64,000 nucleotides of DNA, taken from NCBI RefSeq assembly GCF_021390935.1, contig NZ_JAJPUI010000012.1:1-64000 (forward strand), written 5' to 3'. A program made the translations under genes and the position numbers. Below, one piece after another: positions 7,315-18,248 of this stretch; position 1 is the first letter of the stretch; each line of letters opens with the position of its first letter. The notes beneath the pieces were generated by a model that saw only the letters and a program-made list of their open reading frames with translations, searched no databases and had not been told where the DNA came from. This stretch comes from Streptomyces sp. CC228A. Lineage in GTDB: Bacteria > Actinomycetota > Actinomycetes > Streptomycetales > Streptomycetaceae.

Positions 7315-7548
7315 TCACATCATGTCCTCGATCTCCGCGGCGATGGGGTCGGCGTCGGTGCCGATGACGACCTGGATCGCGGTGCCCATCTTGACGACGC
7401 CGTGGGCGCCGGCGGCCTTCAGCGCGGCCTCGTCGACCAGGTCGGGGTCGTTGACCTCGGTGCGCAGGCGGGTGATGCAGCCTTCGACCTCTTCGATGTT
7501 GTCGAGCCCGCCGAGCCCGGCGACGATCTTCTCAGCCTTGCTGGCCAT
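7315..7548 (-). CDS. nagF: PTS EIIB component, N-acetylglucosamine type
   Basis: A 77-residue IIB protein. The phosphocysteine lies in VEGCITRLRTEV, the standard GlcNAc/glucose-family IIB motif, followed by VVIGTDADPIAAEIEDMM. ATG 7548 with GGGAGA upstream gives the usual length; the longer frame (7608) lacks support. It passes phosphate from EIIA to the sugar carried by the NagE permeases. It is transcribed away from nagE1 with a DasR site between them. Named by synteny with S. coelicolor. Confidence 0.9.
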   Translation of the reverse strand: MASKAEKIVAGLGGLDNIEEVEGCITRLRTEVNDPDLVDEAALKAAGAHGVVKMGTAIQVVIGTDADPIAAEIEDMM

Positions 7549-7712
7549 GTGTTTCTCCCTGTGTTCCAAGAGCGCAGTCTCGGCGCGCCGTAGGTCCGCT
7601 TTTGTCACGGTAACTCACGGTTGGCCCATCTACGCGGGCGGGCTGCCGCCCCGTCACGGATCATGACGATCATCGGCGTCCCGCCCACGGCCGGGCTTCG
7701 GGAGCCTACCGC

Positions 7713-7728
7713 ACTGGTCTACACCAGT
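7713..7728. promoter_or_regulatory. dre operator (DasR site) between nagF and nagE1
   Basis: ACTGGTCTACACCAGT differs from the DasR consensus palindrome ACTGGTCTAGACCA(G/C)T at one position. It lies 165 bp from the nagF start and 35 bp before nagE1, so it can repress both. DasR releases on binding glucosamine-6-phosphate in characterised streptomycetes. Confidence 0.88.
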
Positions 7729-7762
7729 CTGCCTGTTCCGTCGTGGTTTCCGGGAGGTCCCG

Positions 7763-9034
7763 ATGAGCACGGAGGGTGCGTCGAGCGCCGCGGCCCCGCG
7801 GAGGTCCAAGCGGAGCACGCTGCTCCAAGGGTTGCAGAAGGTCGGGCGCAGCCTGCAGCTGCCCGTGGCGGTGCTGCCGGCGGCCGGCCTGCTGGTGAGC
7901 CTGGGCAACCTGTTCTCGGCGTACCTGGACGGCGCGTTCTGGGACACGACGTCGGACGTCCTGCTCCAGGGCGGTACGGCGATCCTGGACGGCTCGTTCG
8001 GGCTGCCGCTGCTCTTCTGCATCGGCGTGGCGATCGGGTTCGCCAAGAAGGCGGACGGCTCGACGGCGCTGGCGGCGGTCGTGGGCTTCCTCGTCTACGA
8101 CGGGGTGCTGCGCGCGTTCCCCCGGGAGGGGACGGTCACGCCGGAGGTGCCGGAGGGGGTGCCGCAGAACCCCGGGGTGCTGGGCGGCATCCTCATCGGG
8201 CTGCTGACGGCGGTGGTCTGGCAGCGGTACCACCGCACGAAGCTGGTGGACTGGCTGGGCTTCTTCAACGGGCGGCGCCTGGTGCCGATCCAGATGGCGT
8301 TCCTCGGCGTGGTGCTGGGCGTGCTGTTCGGGCTGCTGTGGGAGCCGGTCGGTGAGGGGCTGGAGTGGTTCGCGCGGCAGCTGATCGGCCTCGGGGCATG
8401 GGGCGCGGCGATCTTCGGGGTGGCGAACCGGCTGCTCATCCCGGTGGGCATGCACCAGTTCATCAACACGTTCTTCTGGTTCCAGGCGGGCGAGTACACC
8501 ACGCCGGAAGGGACCGTGGTGCAGGGCGACCTGACGCGGTTCTTCGCCGAGGACCCGACGGCGGGGCAGTTCATGTCGGGCTTCTTCCCGATCATGATGT
8601 TCGGCCTGCCCGCGGCGGCGCTCGCGATCGCCCACACGGCCCGCCCGGAGCGGCGGCACGAGATCGCGGGCCTGATGGCGTCGGTGGCGCTGACCTCGTT
8701 CGTGACCGGGGTGACGGAGCCGATCGAGTTCTCGTTCATGTTCGCGGCGCCGCTGCTGTACGGGCTGCACGCGCTGCTGACGGGCGCGTCGATGGCGGTG
8801 ACGTGGGCGCTCGGCGTGCACGCGGGCTTCAGCTTCTCGGCGGGGCTGATCGACTACGTGGTGAACTGGCACCTGGGCACGAAGCCGTGGCTGATCATCC
8901 CGATCGGCCTCGTCTTCGCCGTCGTCTACTACGCGGTGTTCCGGTTCGCGATCACGTTCTTCGACCTGAGGACGCCGGGGCGGGAGCCGCCGGAGGTCGA
9001 GGCGGAGATGGAGCGCGACGCCACGAAGCCCTGA
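7763..9034 (+). CDS. nagE1: PTS EIIC permease, N-acetylglucosamine type
   Basis: A 423-residue integral membrane permease of the glucose/GlcNAc IIC family with about ten helices. Signatures: SLQLPVAVLPAAGLLV near the N-terminus, CIGVAIGFAKKADGSTALAAVVGFLVY, the sugar-site HQF and GVTEPIEFSF motifs. It has no fused IIA or IIB, so it needs NagF and a soluble IIA. GGAGGT lies 5 nt before ATG 7763. It is paralogous to the next gene. By synteny this is the first of two (nagE1), the role of which is less clear than nagE2. Confidence 0.9.
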   Translation: MSTEGASSAAAPRRSKRSTLLQGLQKVGRSLQLPVAVLPAAGLLVSLGNLFSAYLDGAFWDTTSDVLLQGGTAILDGSFGLPLLFCIGVAIGFAKKADGSTALAAVVGFLVYDGVLRAFPREGTVTPEVPEGVPQNPGVLGGILIGLLTAVVWQRYHRTKLVDWLGFFNGRRLVPIQMAFLGVVLGVLFGLLWEPVGEGLEWFARQLIGLGAWGAAIFGVANRLLIPVGMHQFINTFFWFQAGEYTTPEGTVVQGDLTRFFAEDPTAGQFMSGFFPIMMFGLPAAALAIAHTARPERRHEIAGLMASVALTSFVTGVTEPIEFSFMFAAPLLYGLHALLTGASMAVTWALGVHAGFSFSAGLIDYVVNWHLGTKPWLIIPIGLVFAVVYYAVFRFAITFFDLRTPGREPPEVEAEMERDATKP

Positions 9035-9398
9035 GGGCGGGCCGGCCCCGCGGAGTCGGCGGCCGCCGCGGAACCCGCACACGCCCGGAGCGGCGTACGA
9101 GCACGGCGGGCGCGGCGGGCGCCTTGAGGCAGGGAGGGGTACGGGCGCGGCGGGCGCATCCGGCAGACGCGGCGGTACGGGCGCGGGGGGCGCCGCCGCC
9201 GTCATCAAGCCGTGACCGTCGGCTGAGCCGCCGCCCGCAGGCGGGGTGACGGGCGGGGCAGGGGGGTCGCACCGTGCCGGACCAGGGCTTTGCGGGTCCG
9301 GCGTCAGGGGCCGTTGTGCAGGTCGCAGGGGTGCGCACGGACCGTGGAGGTCACATCACGATTTCACAGGTTCCTTATCTATCCCCCACCGTGCTACA

Positions 9399-9414
9399 AC
9401 AGGTCTACACCAGT
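9399..9414. promoter_or_regulatory. dre operator 1 upstream of nagE2
   Basis: ACAGGTCTACACCAGT matches the DasR consensus except at two positions. It is directly adjacent, with no gap, to the second site at 9415-9430. It lies 108 bp before the nagE2 start. Confidence 0.8.
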
Positions 9415-9430
9415 AATGGTGTAGACCACG
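9415..9430. promoter_or_regulatory. dre operator 2 upstream of nagE2
   Basis: AATGGTGTAGACCACG retains TGGT-n-TAGACCA of the DasR consensus with three mismatches at outer or central positions. Together with the abutting site 1 it forms a 32-bp tandem block. The rest of the 487-nt gap (9035-9521) is GC-rich, with no further gene. Confidence 0.72.
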
Positions 9431-9521
9431 CGGCCATCTCCCCGTGCCGCGCACCCCCTTGAGACGCCGCCGTCCCCCGTTTTCTCCTTCTGGGCGGCGC
9501 CTTGCCCACTGGAGGAAGTTG

Positions 9522-10790
<1,269 letters not shown>

Positions 10791-10810
10791 CCCGCGGCGG
10801 CCGCCGTTAC

Positions 10811-10852
10811 GGGGAGGGCCCCGGGATCCCTGCGGATCCCGGGGCCCTCCCC
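10811..10852. terminator. bidirectional terminator between nagE2 and MBL hydrolase
   Basis: A 19-bp perfect stem: GGGGAGGGCCCCGGGATCC (10811-10829) with its complement (10834-10852). It sits 20 bp from each convergent stop. Confidence 0.82.
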
Positions 10853-10871
10853 CGTTCGGCGTGCCGGCGGG

Positions 10872-11624
10872 CTACAGCTCGTACACCGCGCCCGGTCTGG
10901 CCAGCTCGGCGGGGCCGGAGTAGACGGCGCGGGCGTCCGCCAGGTTCCGCTCGCCGTCCGTCCACGGCGGGATGTGCGTGAGCACCAGCCGCTTCGCCCC
11001 GGCGCGCGCCGCGTGCAGACCGGCCTCCCGGCCGTTGAGGTGCAGCTCCGGGATGTCCTCCTTGCCGTGCGTGAAGGACGCCTCGCACAGGAAAAGGTCG
11101 CTGTCCGCCGCCAGGGTGTCGAGGGCGTCGCACACCCCGGTGTCGCCGGAGTACGTCAGGACCTTGCCGCCGTGCTCGATGCGGATGCCGTACGCCTCGA
11201 CGGGGTGGCAGACCCGTTCCGTGCGCACCGTGAAGGGGCCGAGGTCGAAGGGGCCGGACTTCAGGGTGTGGAAGTCGAAGACCTCGCTCATCGACGTGGC
11301 GGACGGGGTGTCCCCGTACGCCGTGGTCAGCCGCTGCTCGGCGCCCTCGGGGGCGTACACGGGCATCGCCTCGCAGCGGCCGCCCTCGTGCCGGTAGTAG
11401 CGGGCCACGAAGTACGCGCACATGTCGATGCAGTGGTCGGCGTGCAGATGGCTCAGGAAGATCGCGTCGAGGTCGTAGAGACCGCAGTGGCGCTGCAGCT
11501 CGCCGAGGGCGCCGTTGCCCAGGTCGAGGAGCAGCCGGAAGCCGTCGGCCTCCACGAGGTAGCTCGAGCAGGCCGAGTCCGCGGACGGGAACGACCCGGA
11601 GCAGCCGACGACGGTGAGCTTCAT
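10872..11624 (-). CDS. MBL-fold metallohydrolase (RNase Z/phosphodiesterase-like)
   Basis: A 250-residue metallo-beta-lactamase fold protein. It shows SHLHADHCID (HxHxDH, two zinc sites), then CHPVEAYGIRIEH, TYSGDTGVC (bridging aspartate), FLCEASF and a C-terminal THIPPW histidine. The layout with SYLVEADGFRLLLDLGNGALGELQ resembles RNase Z/ElaC-type phosphodiesterases, but the long exosite arm is not obvious, so the substrate is uncertain. Start is ATG 11624. It is convergent with nagE2 and divergent from the MazF-like gene. Confidence 0.85.
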   Translation of the reverse strand: MKLTVVGCSGSFPSADSACSSYLVEADGFRLLLDLGNGALGELQRHCGLYDLDAIFLSHLHADHCIDMCAYFVARYYRHEGGRCEAMPVYAPEGAEQRLTTAYGDTPSATSMSEVFDFHTLKSGPFDLGPFTVRTERVCHPVEAYGIRIEHGGKVLTYSGDTGVCDALDTLAADSDLFLCEASFTHGKEDIPELHLNGREAGLHAARAGAKRLVLTHIPPWTDGERNLADARAVYSGPAELARPGAVYEL

Positions 11625-11846
11625 GGAGCGTGAACCTCCGTGAACGACGCGGGACGGGGGCGGGGGAAGCGCTTCCCGGGGGGAGCGCTGGGGGAGGTCG
11701 TGCGGTGCGACGAGCGTACGGCTCGGGGGCGCGGGGCGCTCCTTCGCGACGGCCCGTTGTGGGGGAACTCACCTGCGCTGTCACCGGTTCGGAGGCTGCC
11801 GGGGCCGCCGGGCGGAGCGCGCGGCGGAACGGTAACGTCCGGAGGT

Positions 11847-12347
11847 ATGGACACGTCCTGGTGGCTGGCGCTCGGCGCCGTCGTGGTGATCGCCCTGGTG
11901 GCGGCCGTGGCCGACGGCTGGGGCCGGGGCGGTGCGGGCGCGGGGCGGCGGCCCGCGCGGCGGCCCGGCGGGCGGACCCGTCCTCCGGGGCGGCCCGCGG
12001 GCCGGCCGGGCGGCACGCGCCCCGCTCCGGGGCGGCGGCCGGAGCCGGGGGAGATCTGGTGGGCGGACGTGCCGTTCGAGGACGGCCCCGGTTCGAAGGA
12101 CCGGCCGTGCCTGGTCCTGTCCGTCCGGGGGGACGAGGCGCTCGTCGCCAAGATCACCAGCAAGTACCGCGCCGAGCGGCCCGGGGTGATCGCGCTGCCG
12201 CCGGGCTCCGTGGGCGACGCGCGGGGGCGTGCCGGGTTCCTGGAGACGGAGGAGCTGCGGAGCGTCCCGCTGGGGGAGTTCCGCCGCCGGGTGGGGTCCG
12301 TGGACCCGCTGGTCTGGGACCAGGTACGGCACCTGGCGGCGGGCTAG
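11847..12347 (+). CDS. membrane-anchored PemK/MazF-like protein
   Basis: A 166-residue protein: an N-terminal transmembrane helix (WWLALGAVVVIALVAAVA), an arginine/proline-rich linker of about 45 residues, then a PemK/MazF-type barrel beginning PEPGEIWWADVPFEDGPGSKDRPCLVLS and containing VAKITSKYRAERPGVIALP. MazF-fold proteins are usually soluble endoribonucleases paired with an antitoxin; neither neighbour looks like one. ATG 11847 is taken because the helix follows at once. GGAGG is only 1 nt away, so a leaderless or near-leaderless start is possible (TAACGT at 11832). Longer upstream frame starts overlap the divergent MBL gene region. Confidence 0.75.
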   Translation: MDTSWWLALGAVVVIALVAAVADGWGRGGAGAGRRPARRPGGRTRPPGRPAGRPGGTRPAPGRRPEPGEIWWADVPFEDGPGSKDRPCLVLSVRGDEALVAKITSKYRAERPGVIALPPGSVGDARGRAGFLETEELRSVPLGEFRRRVGSVDPLVWDQVRHLAAG

Positions 12348-12562
12348 CCGCGTCCGTACGGTCCCGTTGGCCGACCGCCTCCGTACGGTCCCGCCGGCCG
12401 GGCGACGGGCCGTCCTGTCTGCCGGGCGGGCGGCACTGCTCCCCTGCGGGAACTCCCCGGCCGGGCCGGCGGCGCTCCCGGGCGGGTCGTGCCCGGCCGG
12501 GCCCTGGGGTTGCGCAGGAACGACAGCGCGCGGGTGCCCGGCAAGGGCCGCGGTGCCCGCCG

Positions 12563-12587
12563 CCCGCCCCGCGGGGGGCGGGGCGGG
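12563..12587. terminator. GC-rich hairpin downstream of cysM
   Basis: CCCGCCCCGC (12563-12572) pairs with GCGGGGCGGG (12578-12587) across a G5 loop. It lies 18 bp past the cysM stop on the minus strand and 216 bp past the MazF-like gene on the plus strand. Confidence 0.6.
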
Positions 12588-12604
12588 TCCGGGGGCGCCG
12601 GGCG

Positions 12605-13954
<1,350 letters not shown>

Positions 13955-14071
13955 TCAGGCGGCGGCGCCGTGCTGACACATGGCGCTGGCGAGGCGGCAC
14001 AGGTCGACGTGCAGCCGCGCCACGAGCAGGACGGTGCCCGGCGTCTGTTCGCTCACGTCGAGGGAAACCAT
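13955..14071 (-). CDS. cysteine-containing leader peptide upstream of cysO-cysM
   Basis: A 38-codon frame beginning MVSLDVSEQTPGTVLLVARLHV (start ATG 14071). Its core, HVDLCRLASAMC, matches the DLCR-x2-SA-x-C pattern of short leader peptides before sulfur-assimilation genes in actinobacteria. TACGAT lies 6 nt before the ATG with no Shine-Dalgarno, which fits leaderless expression, as reported for cysteine-responsive attenuator peptides in mycobacteria. It ends 121 nt before cysO. Attenuation by cysteinyl-tRNA supply is inferred. Too short for routine gene calling. Confidence 0.72.
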   Translation of the reverse strand: MVSLDVSEQTPGTVLLVARLHVDLCRLASAMCQHGAAA

Positions 14072-14181
14072 GCGCTCATCGTAACGATTCCCGGTCGCCC
14101 CGCCAGAGTGTGATCTCGCATCGCGGACGATGCCCGCTCGCCATGCGGACGCCTGTCCGGCGGGGCGCAGGTCAGGTCGGG

Positions 14182-14604
14182 TCAGTACGCCTCGACGACC
14201 GCGACCTCCTCCTCGGCGATCTCGCCGTCCACGATGCGGAACGAGCGGAACTGGAAGGGGCCGGCGCCGTCGGTGTCCGCCGTGGACACCAGCACGTAGT
14301 GGGCGCCGGGCTCGTTCGCGTACGAGACGTCGGTGCGGGACGGGTACGCCTCGGTCGCCGTGTGCGAGTGGTAGATGACCACCGGCTCCTCGTCGCGGTC
14401 GTCCATCTCGCGGTACAGCTTGAGCAGGTCCCCGGAGTCGAACTCGTAGAACGTGGGCGAGCGGGCGGCGTTGAGCATCGGGACGAAGCGCTCGGGGCGG
14501 TCGGTGCCGGCCGGGCCCGCGACCACGCCGCAGGCCTCGTCGGGGTGGTCCGCGCGGGCGTGCGCGACGATCTGGTCGTACAGGGCCCGTGTGATGGTCA
14601 GCAT
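14182..14604 (-). CDS. mec: JAMM metalloprotease Mec (CysO-cysteine hydrolase)
   Basis: A 140-residue Mov34/MPN/JAB1 protein. The zinc motif HSHTATEAYPSRTD (HxH-x7-S-x2-D) is complete, and the catalytic glutamate is in DEACGVV. In mycobacteria Mec cleaves cysteine from the CysO-Cys adduct after CysM transfers the carrier. Its position upstream of cysO-cysM on the same strand, with the leader peptide between, supports that role here. Start ATG 14604. Confidence 0.92.
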   Translation of the reverse strand: MLTITRALYDQIVAHARADHPDEACGVVAGPAGTDRPERFVPMLNAARSPTFYEFDSGDLLKLYREMDDRDEEPVVIYHSHTATEAYPSRTDVSYANEPGAHYVLVSTADTDGAGPFQFRSFRIVDGEIAEEEVAVVEAY

Positions 14605-14625
14605 GGGGTTCAGGATAAGCAGACC

Positions 14626-14660
14626 GGCCCGCCCGTACCGAAGGGTGGTACGGGCGGGCC
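14626..14660 (-). terminator. hairpin after the amino-acid permease gene
   Basis: GGCCCGCCCGTACC (14626-14639) pairs with its complement at 14647-14660 across 7 nt, placed 35 bp past the permease stop and 22 bp before the mec start. Confidence 0.72.
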
Positions 14661-14694
14661 CGCATGCTGGACACAGCCGGTGGTACGGGGCCGT

Positions 14695-16128
14695 TCAGCG
14701 CTTGCGGAACGCCGCGTTCTCGGGGCTGCGGGCCCTCAGCGCCAGGTACGCGGCGCCGAGCAGGGCGCCCCACACGGGGGCGCAGTAGAGGGACACCCTG
14801 GACTGGGCGTCCACGGCCATGAGCGCCAGCACGAGACCGAGGAAGCCGAGCGCGAACCAGCTGGTCCAGGGAGCGCCGGGGGCCCGGAACGAGGACCGCG
14901 GCAGCTCGCCGCGGTCGGCGCGGGCGCGGTAGCGGAGGTGGCAGACGAGGATCATGATCCACGCCCACATGCCGGACACGGTGGCGAAGGAGACGACCTT
15001 CTCGAAGGCGTCACCGGGCCACCGGTAGTTGATCCACACGCCGACGAGCATCAGGGCCGCGGAGAAGGTGGTGCCGACCAGCGGGGTGCCGGACCGGGTG
15101 AGGCGGGTGAAGACCTTCGGGCCCTGCCCGTTGAGCGCGAGGTCGCGCAGCATGCGGCCGGTGGAGTACATGCCGGAGTTGCAGGACGACAGGGCGGCGG
15201 TGAGCACCACGAAGTTCACGAGGGCGGCGCCGACGCCGAGGCCCATCTTCTCGAAGGCGGCGACGAACGGGGAGACGCCCGGCTGGAACTCGCTCCACGG
15301 CACCACGGAGAGGATCATCACGAGCGCGCCGACGTAGAAGACGGCGATGCGCCACGGCACGGTGTTGATGGCCTTGGGCAGCGTGGTCTCGGGGTCCTTG
15401 GACTCGCCCGCGGTGACGCCGACCAGCTCCACGGCGAGGAAGGCGAACATCACGATCTGCAGGGTCATGAGGGTGCCGCCGACGCCCTGCGGGAAGAAGC
15501 CGCCGTCGGCCCACAGGTGGGTGACGGACGCGGTGTCCCCGGCGTCGGAGAAGCCGAGGGTGAGGATGCCGGCGCAGATCAGGATCATGCCGATGATGGC
15601 GGTGACCTTGACCATCGAGAACCAGAACTCCAGCTCGCCGAAGAGCTTCACGGAGATCAGGTTCGCCGCGTAGAGGACGACGGTGAAGGCGAGCGCGGAC
15701 AGCCACTGGGGGATGTCCCACCAGTACGTCATGTAGGTCGCGGCCGCGGTCACCTCGGTGATGCCGGTGACGACCCAGAAGAGCCAGTACGTCCAGCCGG
15801 TCGCGAAGCCCGCGAAGGGGCCGACGAACTCGCGGGCGTACTCGGAGAACGAGCCGGACACCGGGCGGTACATGAGGAGCTCGCCCAGGGCCCGCATGAT
15901 GAAGAAGATGACGACGCCGGCCAGGGCGTAGGCCAGGACCAGGCTCGGTCCCGCCTTGGAGATGGCGGTGCCCGCGCCGAGGAAGAGGCCGGTGCCGATG
16001 GCGCCGCCGATGGCGATCATCTGGATCTGGCGGGCGCCCAGTCCCCGCTGGTAGCCCTCGCCTCCGCTGTCGCCCTCCGCGGTGCCCGCGGTGCCGTGCT
16101 GCTGTGTCTCGACCTTCGCTGAGGTCAT
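14695..16128 (-). CDS. APC-family amino-acid permease
   Basis: A 477-residue transporter with 12 predicted helices of the amino acid transporter (AAT) subfamily. RGLGARQIQMIAIGGAIGTGLFLGAG is the substrate-binding unwound helix 1 motif, followed by GELLMYRPVSGSFSEYAREFVG and VELVGVTAGESKDPETTLPKAIN. It resembles the proline/aromatic/D-serine (CycA-type) group, so the substrate cannot be fixed. ATG 16128 is preferred to the upstream frame start because the MTSAKVE leader is polar and short. Monocistronic, with its own terminator. Confidence 0.88.
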   Translation of the reverse strand: MTSAKVETQQHGTAGTAEGDSGGEGYQRGLGARQIQMIAIGGAIGTGLFLGAGTAISKAGPSLVLAYALAGVVIFFIMRALGELLMYRPVSGSFSEYAREFVGPFAGFATGWTYWLFWVVTGITEVTAAATYMTYWWDIPQWLSALAFTVVLYAANLISVKLFGELEFWFSMVKVTAIIGMILICAGILTLGFSDAGDTASVTHLWADGGFFPQGVGGTLMTLQIVMFAFLAVELVGVTAGESKDPETTLPKAINTVPWRIAVFYVGALVMILSVVPWSEFQPGVSPFVAAFEKMGLGVGAALVNFVVLTAALSSCNSGMYSTGRMLRDLALNGQGPKVFTRLTRSGTPLVGTTFSAALMLVGVWINYRWPGDAFEKVVSFATVSGMWAWIMILVCHLRYRARADRGELPRSSFRAPGAPWTSWFALGFLGLVLALMAVDAQSRVSLYCAPVWGALLGAAYLALRARSPENAAFRKR

Positions 16129-16368
16129 GGTCGTGGTGCGCCTTTCTCCGCGCTGATCCCCCCGGAACATGGCTTGGAGTGCCGCCGGCGATCGGCCGGC
16201 CGTGGCGCCCCCGGGAGACAGGGGTGGCGTTCCCGGGCGGTCGTGCAGATGTATCACGGGCGTACGCATATCGGACACGGCCGCGGAGCGGTCGCTGTGG
16301 CGCGGCGCACAGCCAGAACGCACCAGACCCGCATCTCCCGGGGCGAAAGGGGCGGGGATTCATGAACA

Positions 16369-16382
16369 GATCTTTATGCGGA
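16369..16382. promoter_or_regulatory. shared 14-bp motif upstream of the permease gene
   Basis: GATCTTTATGCGGA here and GATCGTTATGCGGA at 18316-18329 differ at one base. Both lie 240-310 bp upstream of same-strand amino-acid transporter genes. The remainder of the 370-nt gap (16129-16498) holds only this motif and the AGCS terminator. Confidence 0.4.
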
Positions 16383-16430
16383 GTTGAGCGTCCGCTGAGC
16401 GAACGCCCGCCGGCCGCCCCGGCACACGGG

Positions 16431-16470
16431 AGCGCCCCCGCTCCGCCGTGGGTGGCGGTGCGGGGGCGCT
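16431..16470 (-). terminator. hairpin after the AGCS symporter gene
   Basis: AGCGCCCCCGC (16431-16441) pairs with GCGGGGGCGCT (16460-16470). It lies 29 bp past the stop of the symporter gene on the minus strand. Confidence 0.65.
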
Positions 16471-16498
16471 GGGTGCCGTGCGGGAGGCCGCGCCGGGG

Positions 16499-18013
16499 TC
16501 AGAGGACCTTGGCGGGCTCCTCCTCCTGCTCCACCGGCTCCTCGCCGGCGTCGCGGCGGCGGACGAACTCCAGGAAGGAGTTGAGCTCCTTCTTGACGAC
16601 CGGGGCGAGCAGGTACAGGCCGATGATGTTGACCACGGCGAGCATGAAGAGCACCGAGTCGGCCAGGGAGATCAGCGCCTCCAGGGACATCAGCGAGCCG
16701 AGGACGGCGATCAGCGAGTAGAGCACCTTGAAGGTGATCTCACTGGCCTTGCTGCGGCCGAACATGTGCGTCCAGGCCTTGAGGCAGTAGTAGCCCCAGG
16801 TGATCAGCGTGGAGAAGGCGAACAGCAGCACCGCGAGGGTCAGGATCCACGGGAAGAACGGCATCACGGTGGCGAAGGCGTCCGAGGTGATGGTGACGCC
16901 GCCGATGTCCTCGCCCTCGCGGGCCTGCAGCCAGCTGTCCGGGCGGGCGATGACGATGGTCAGCGCCGTCATGGTGCAGATGACGACCGTGTCGATGAAC
17001 GGCTCCAGCAGGGCGACCAGGCCCTCGGAGGCGGGGTGCTTCGTCTTGACCGCGGAGTGGGCGATCGGGGCGGAGCCGAGACCGGCCTCGTTGGAGAACG
17101 CGGCGCGCTTGAAACCGACGATCAGGGCACCGATGACACCGCCGGCGACGCCCTTCGGGCTGAAGGCCTCGGTGACGATCTGGGAGACGGCGGCCGGCAG
17201 CGCGGTGACGTTGACCAGGATGACGACCAGGCAGGCCACGATGTAGATGCCGGCCATGACCGGGACCAGCAGGCTGGTGACCTTGGCGACCGAGCGGAGG
17301 CCGCCGAGCAGGACCAGGCCGACGAGGGCGGCGATCAGGATGCCGAAGAACAGCGCGTACGTGGAGGAGGCGCCGCCGGTGGTGGCGGACAGCTGGCTGT
17401 AGCTCTGGTTGACCTGGAAGAGGTTGCCGCCGAAGAGGCCGAAGAAGAGGACCATGACGGCGGCGGCGAAGGCGAGCACCTTGCCGGCGGTCTTGGCGCC
17501 CTCGCCGAAGCGGTCGACGAGGCCCTTGCGCAGGTAGTGCATCGGGCCACCGGAGACAGTGCCGTCCTCGTGGACCTCGCGGTACTTCACGCCGAGGGTG
17601 ACCTCGACGAACTTCGACGCCATGCCGAGCAGACCGCAGAGGATCATCCAGAAGGTGGCGCCCGGGCCGCCGATGGAGACGGCGACCGCCACACCGGCGA
17701 TGTTGCCGAGGCCGACGGTGCCGGAGACGGCCGCGGTGAGGGCCTGGAAGTGGTTGACCTCGCCGGCCGACCCCTTCTCGTCGTACTTGCCGCGCACGAC
17801 GTCGATCGCGAGCTTGAACTTGCGGACCTGGATGAACCCGAACCAGCCCGTGAAGACAAGACCAGCGACGACGAGCCAGGCGACGATCAGGGGCAGCTCG
17901 GTGCCGCCGACGGGCACCGAGTAGAAGACGACGTCGCCGACCGCGTCGGCGACGGGCTTGACGATATCGCTGACTGTTGTGTCGATGGTCTTGGCGATGG
18001 AGTCGAGAGACAT
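16499..18013 (-). CDS. sodium:alanine/glycine symporter (AGCS family)
   Basis: A 504-residue membrane transporter that takes up alanine or glycine with sodium. FQALTAAVSGTVGLGNIAGVAVAVSIGGPGATFWM is the AGCS family signature, and GFKRAAFSNEAGLGSAPIAHSAVKT the second conserved block. Expect about 10-11 helices, with an acidic C-terminal tail. It has its own leader of 450 nt with a Crp-like palindrome and the GATC-TTATGCGGA motif. Same strand as the permease gene downstream, which has a separate promoter region. Confidence 0.92.
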   Translation of the reverse strand: MSLDSIAKTIDTTVSDIVKPVADAVGDVVFYSVPVGGTELPLIVAWLVVAGLVFTGWFGFIQVRKFKLAIDVVRGKYDEKGSAGEVNHFQALTAAVSGTVGLGNIAGVAVAVSIGGPGATFWMILCGLLGMASKFVEVTLGVKYREVHEDGTVSGGPMHYLRKGLVDRFGEGAKTAGKVLAFAAAVMVLFFGLFGGNLFQVNQSYSQLSATTGGASSTYALFFGILIAALVGLVLLGGLRSVAKVTSLLVPVMAGIYIVACLVVILVNVTALPAAVSQIVTEAFSPKGVAGGVIGALIVGFKRAAFSNEAGLGSAPIAHSAVKTKHPASEGLVALLEPFIDTVVICTMTALTIVIARPDSWLQAREGEDIGGVTITSDAFATVMPFFPWILTLAVLLFAFSTLITWGYYCLKAWTHMFGRSKASEITFKVLYSLIAVLGSLMSLEALISLADSVLFMLAVVNIIGLYLLAPVVKKELNSFLEFVRRRDAGEEPVEQEEEPAKVL

Positions 18014-18248
18014 CTGACTACCTCAATGGCGCAGGGGGCTGCTGGGCTGTGCTCAGCAGTGAGGGGTGCGGGTTGAGCGAACGCCGTTGTCCGTTCCGGC
18101 GACGTGCGGTCCTCGCCGCCCGCGGACTCGGACGACGTGGATCACACAGGTCGTGCGGTGGCCGGTAGGGGCCGGCCGCTCCACGGTGCGGCAGGGTTGG
18201 GCCGCTGTGGAGTTGCGAAGTTTTACCACGTGTTTCACTGATCGTTGA

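Noticed and set aside
7621-8355. 244-aa plus frame overlapping nagE1
   Set aside because: It starts before the dre site and is out of phase with nagE1; its composition is that of a shadow frame.
9035-9521. Third PTS component in the nagE1-nagE2 gap
   Set aside because: No IIA or IIB motif in any frame; the gap contains only the dre sites and promoter.
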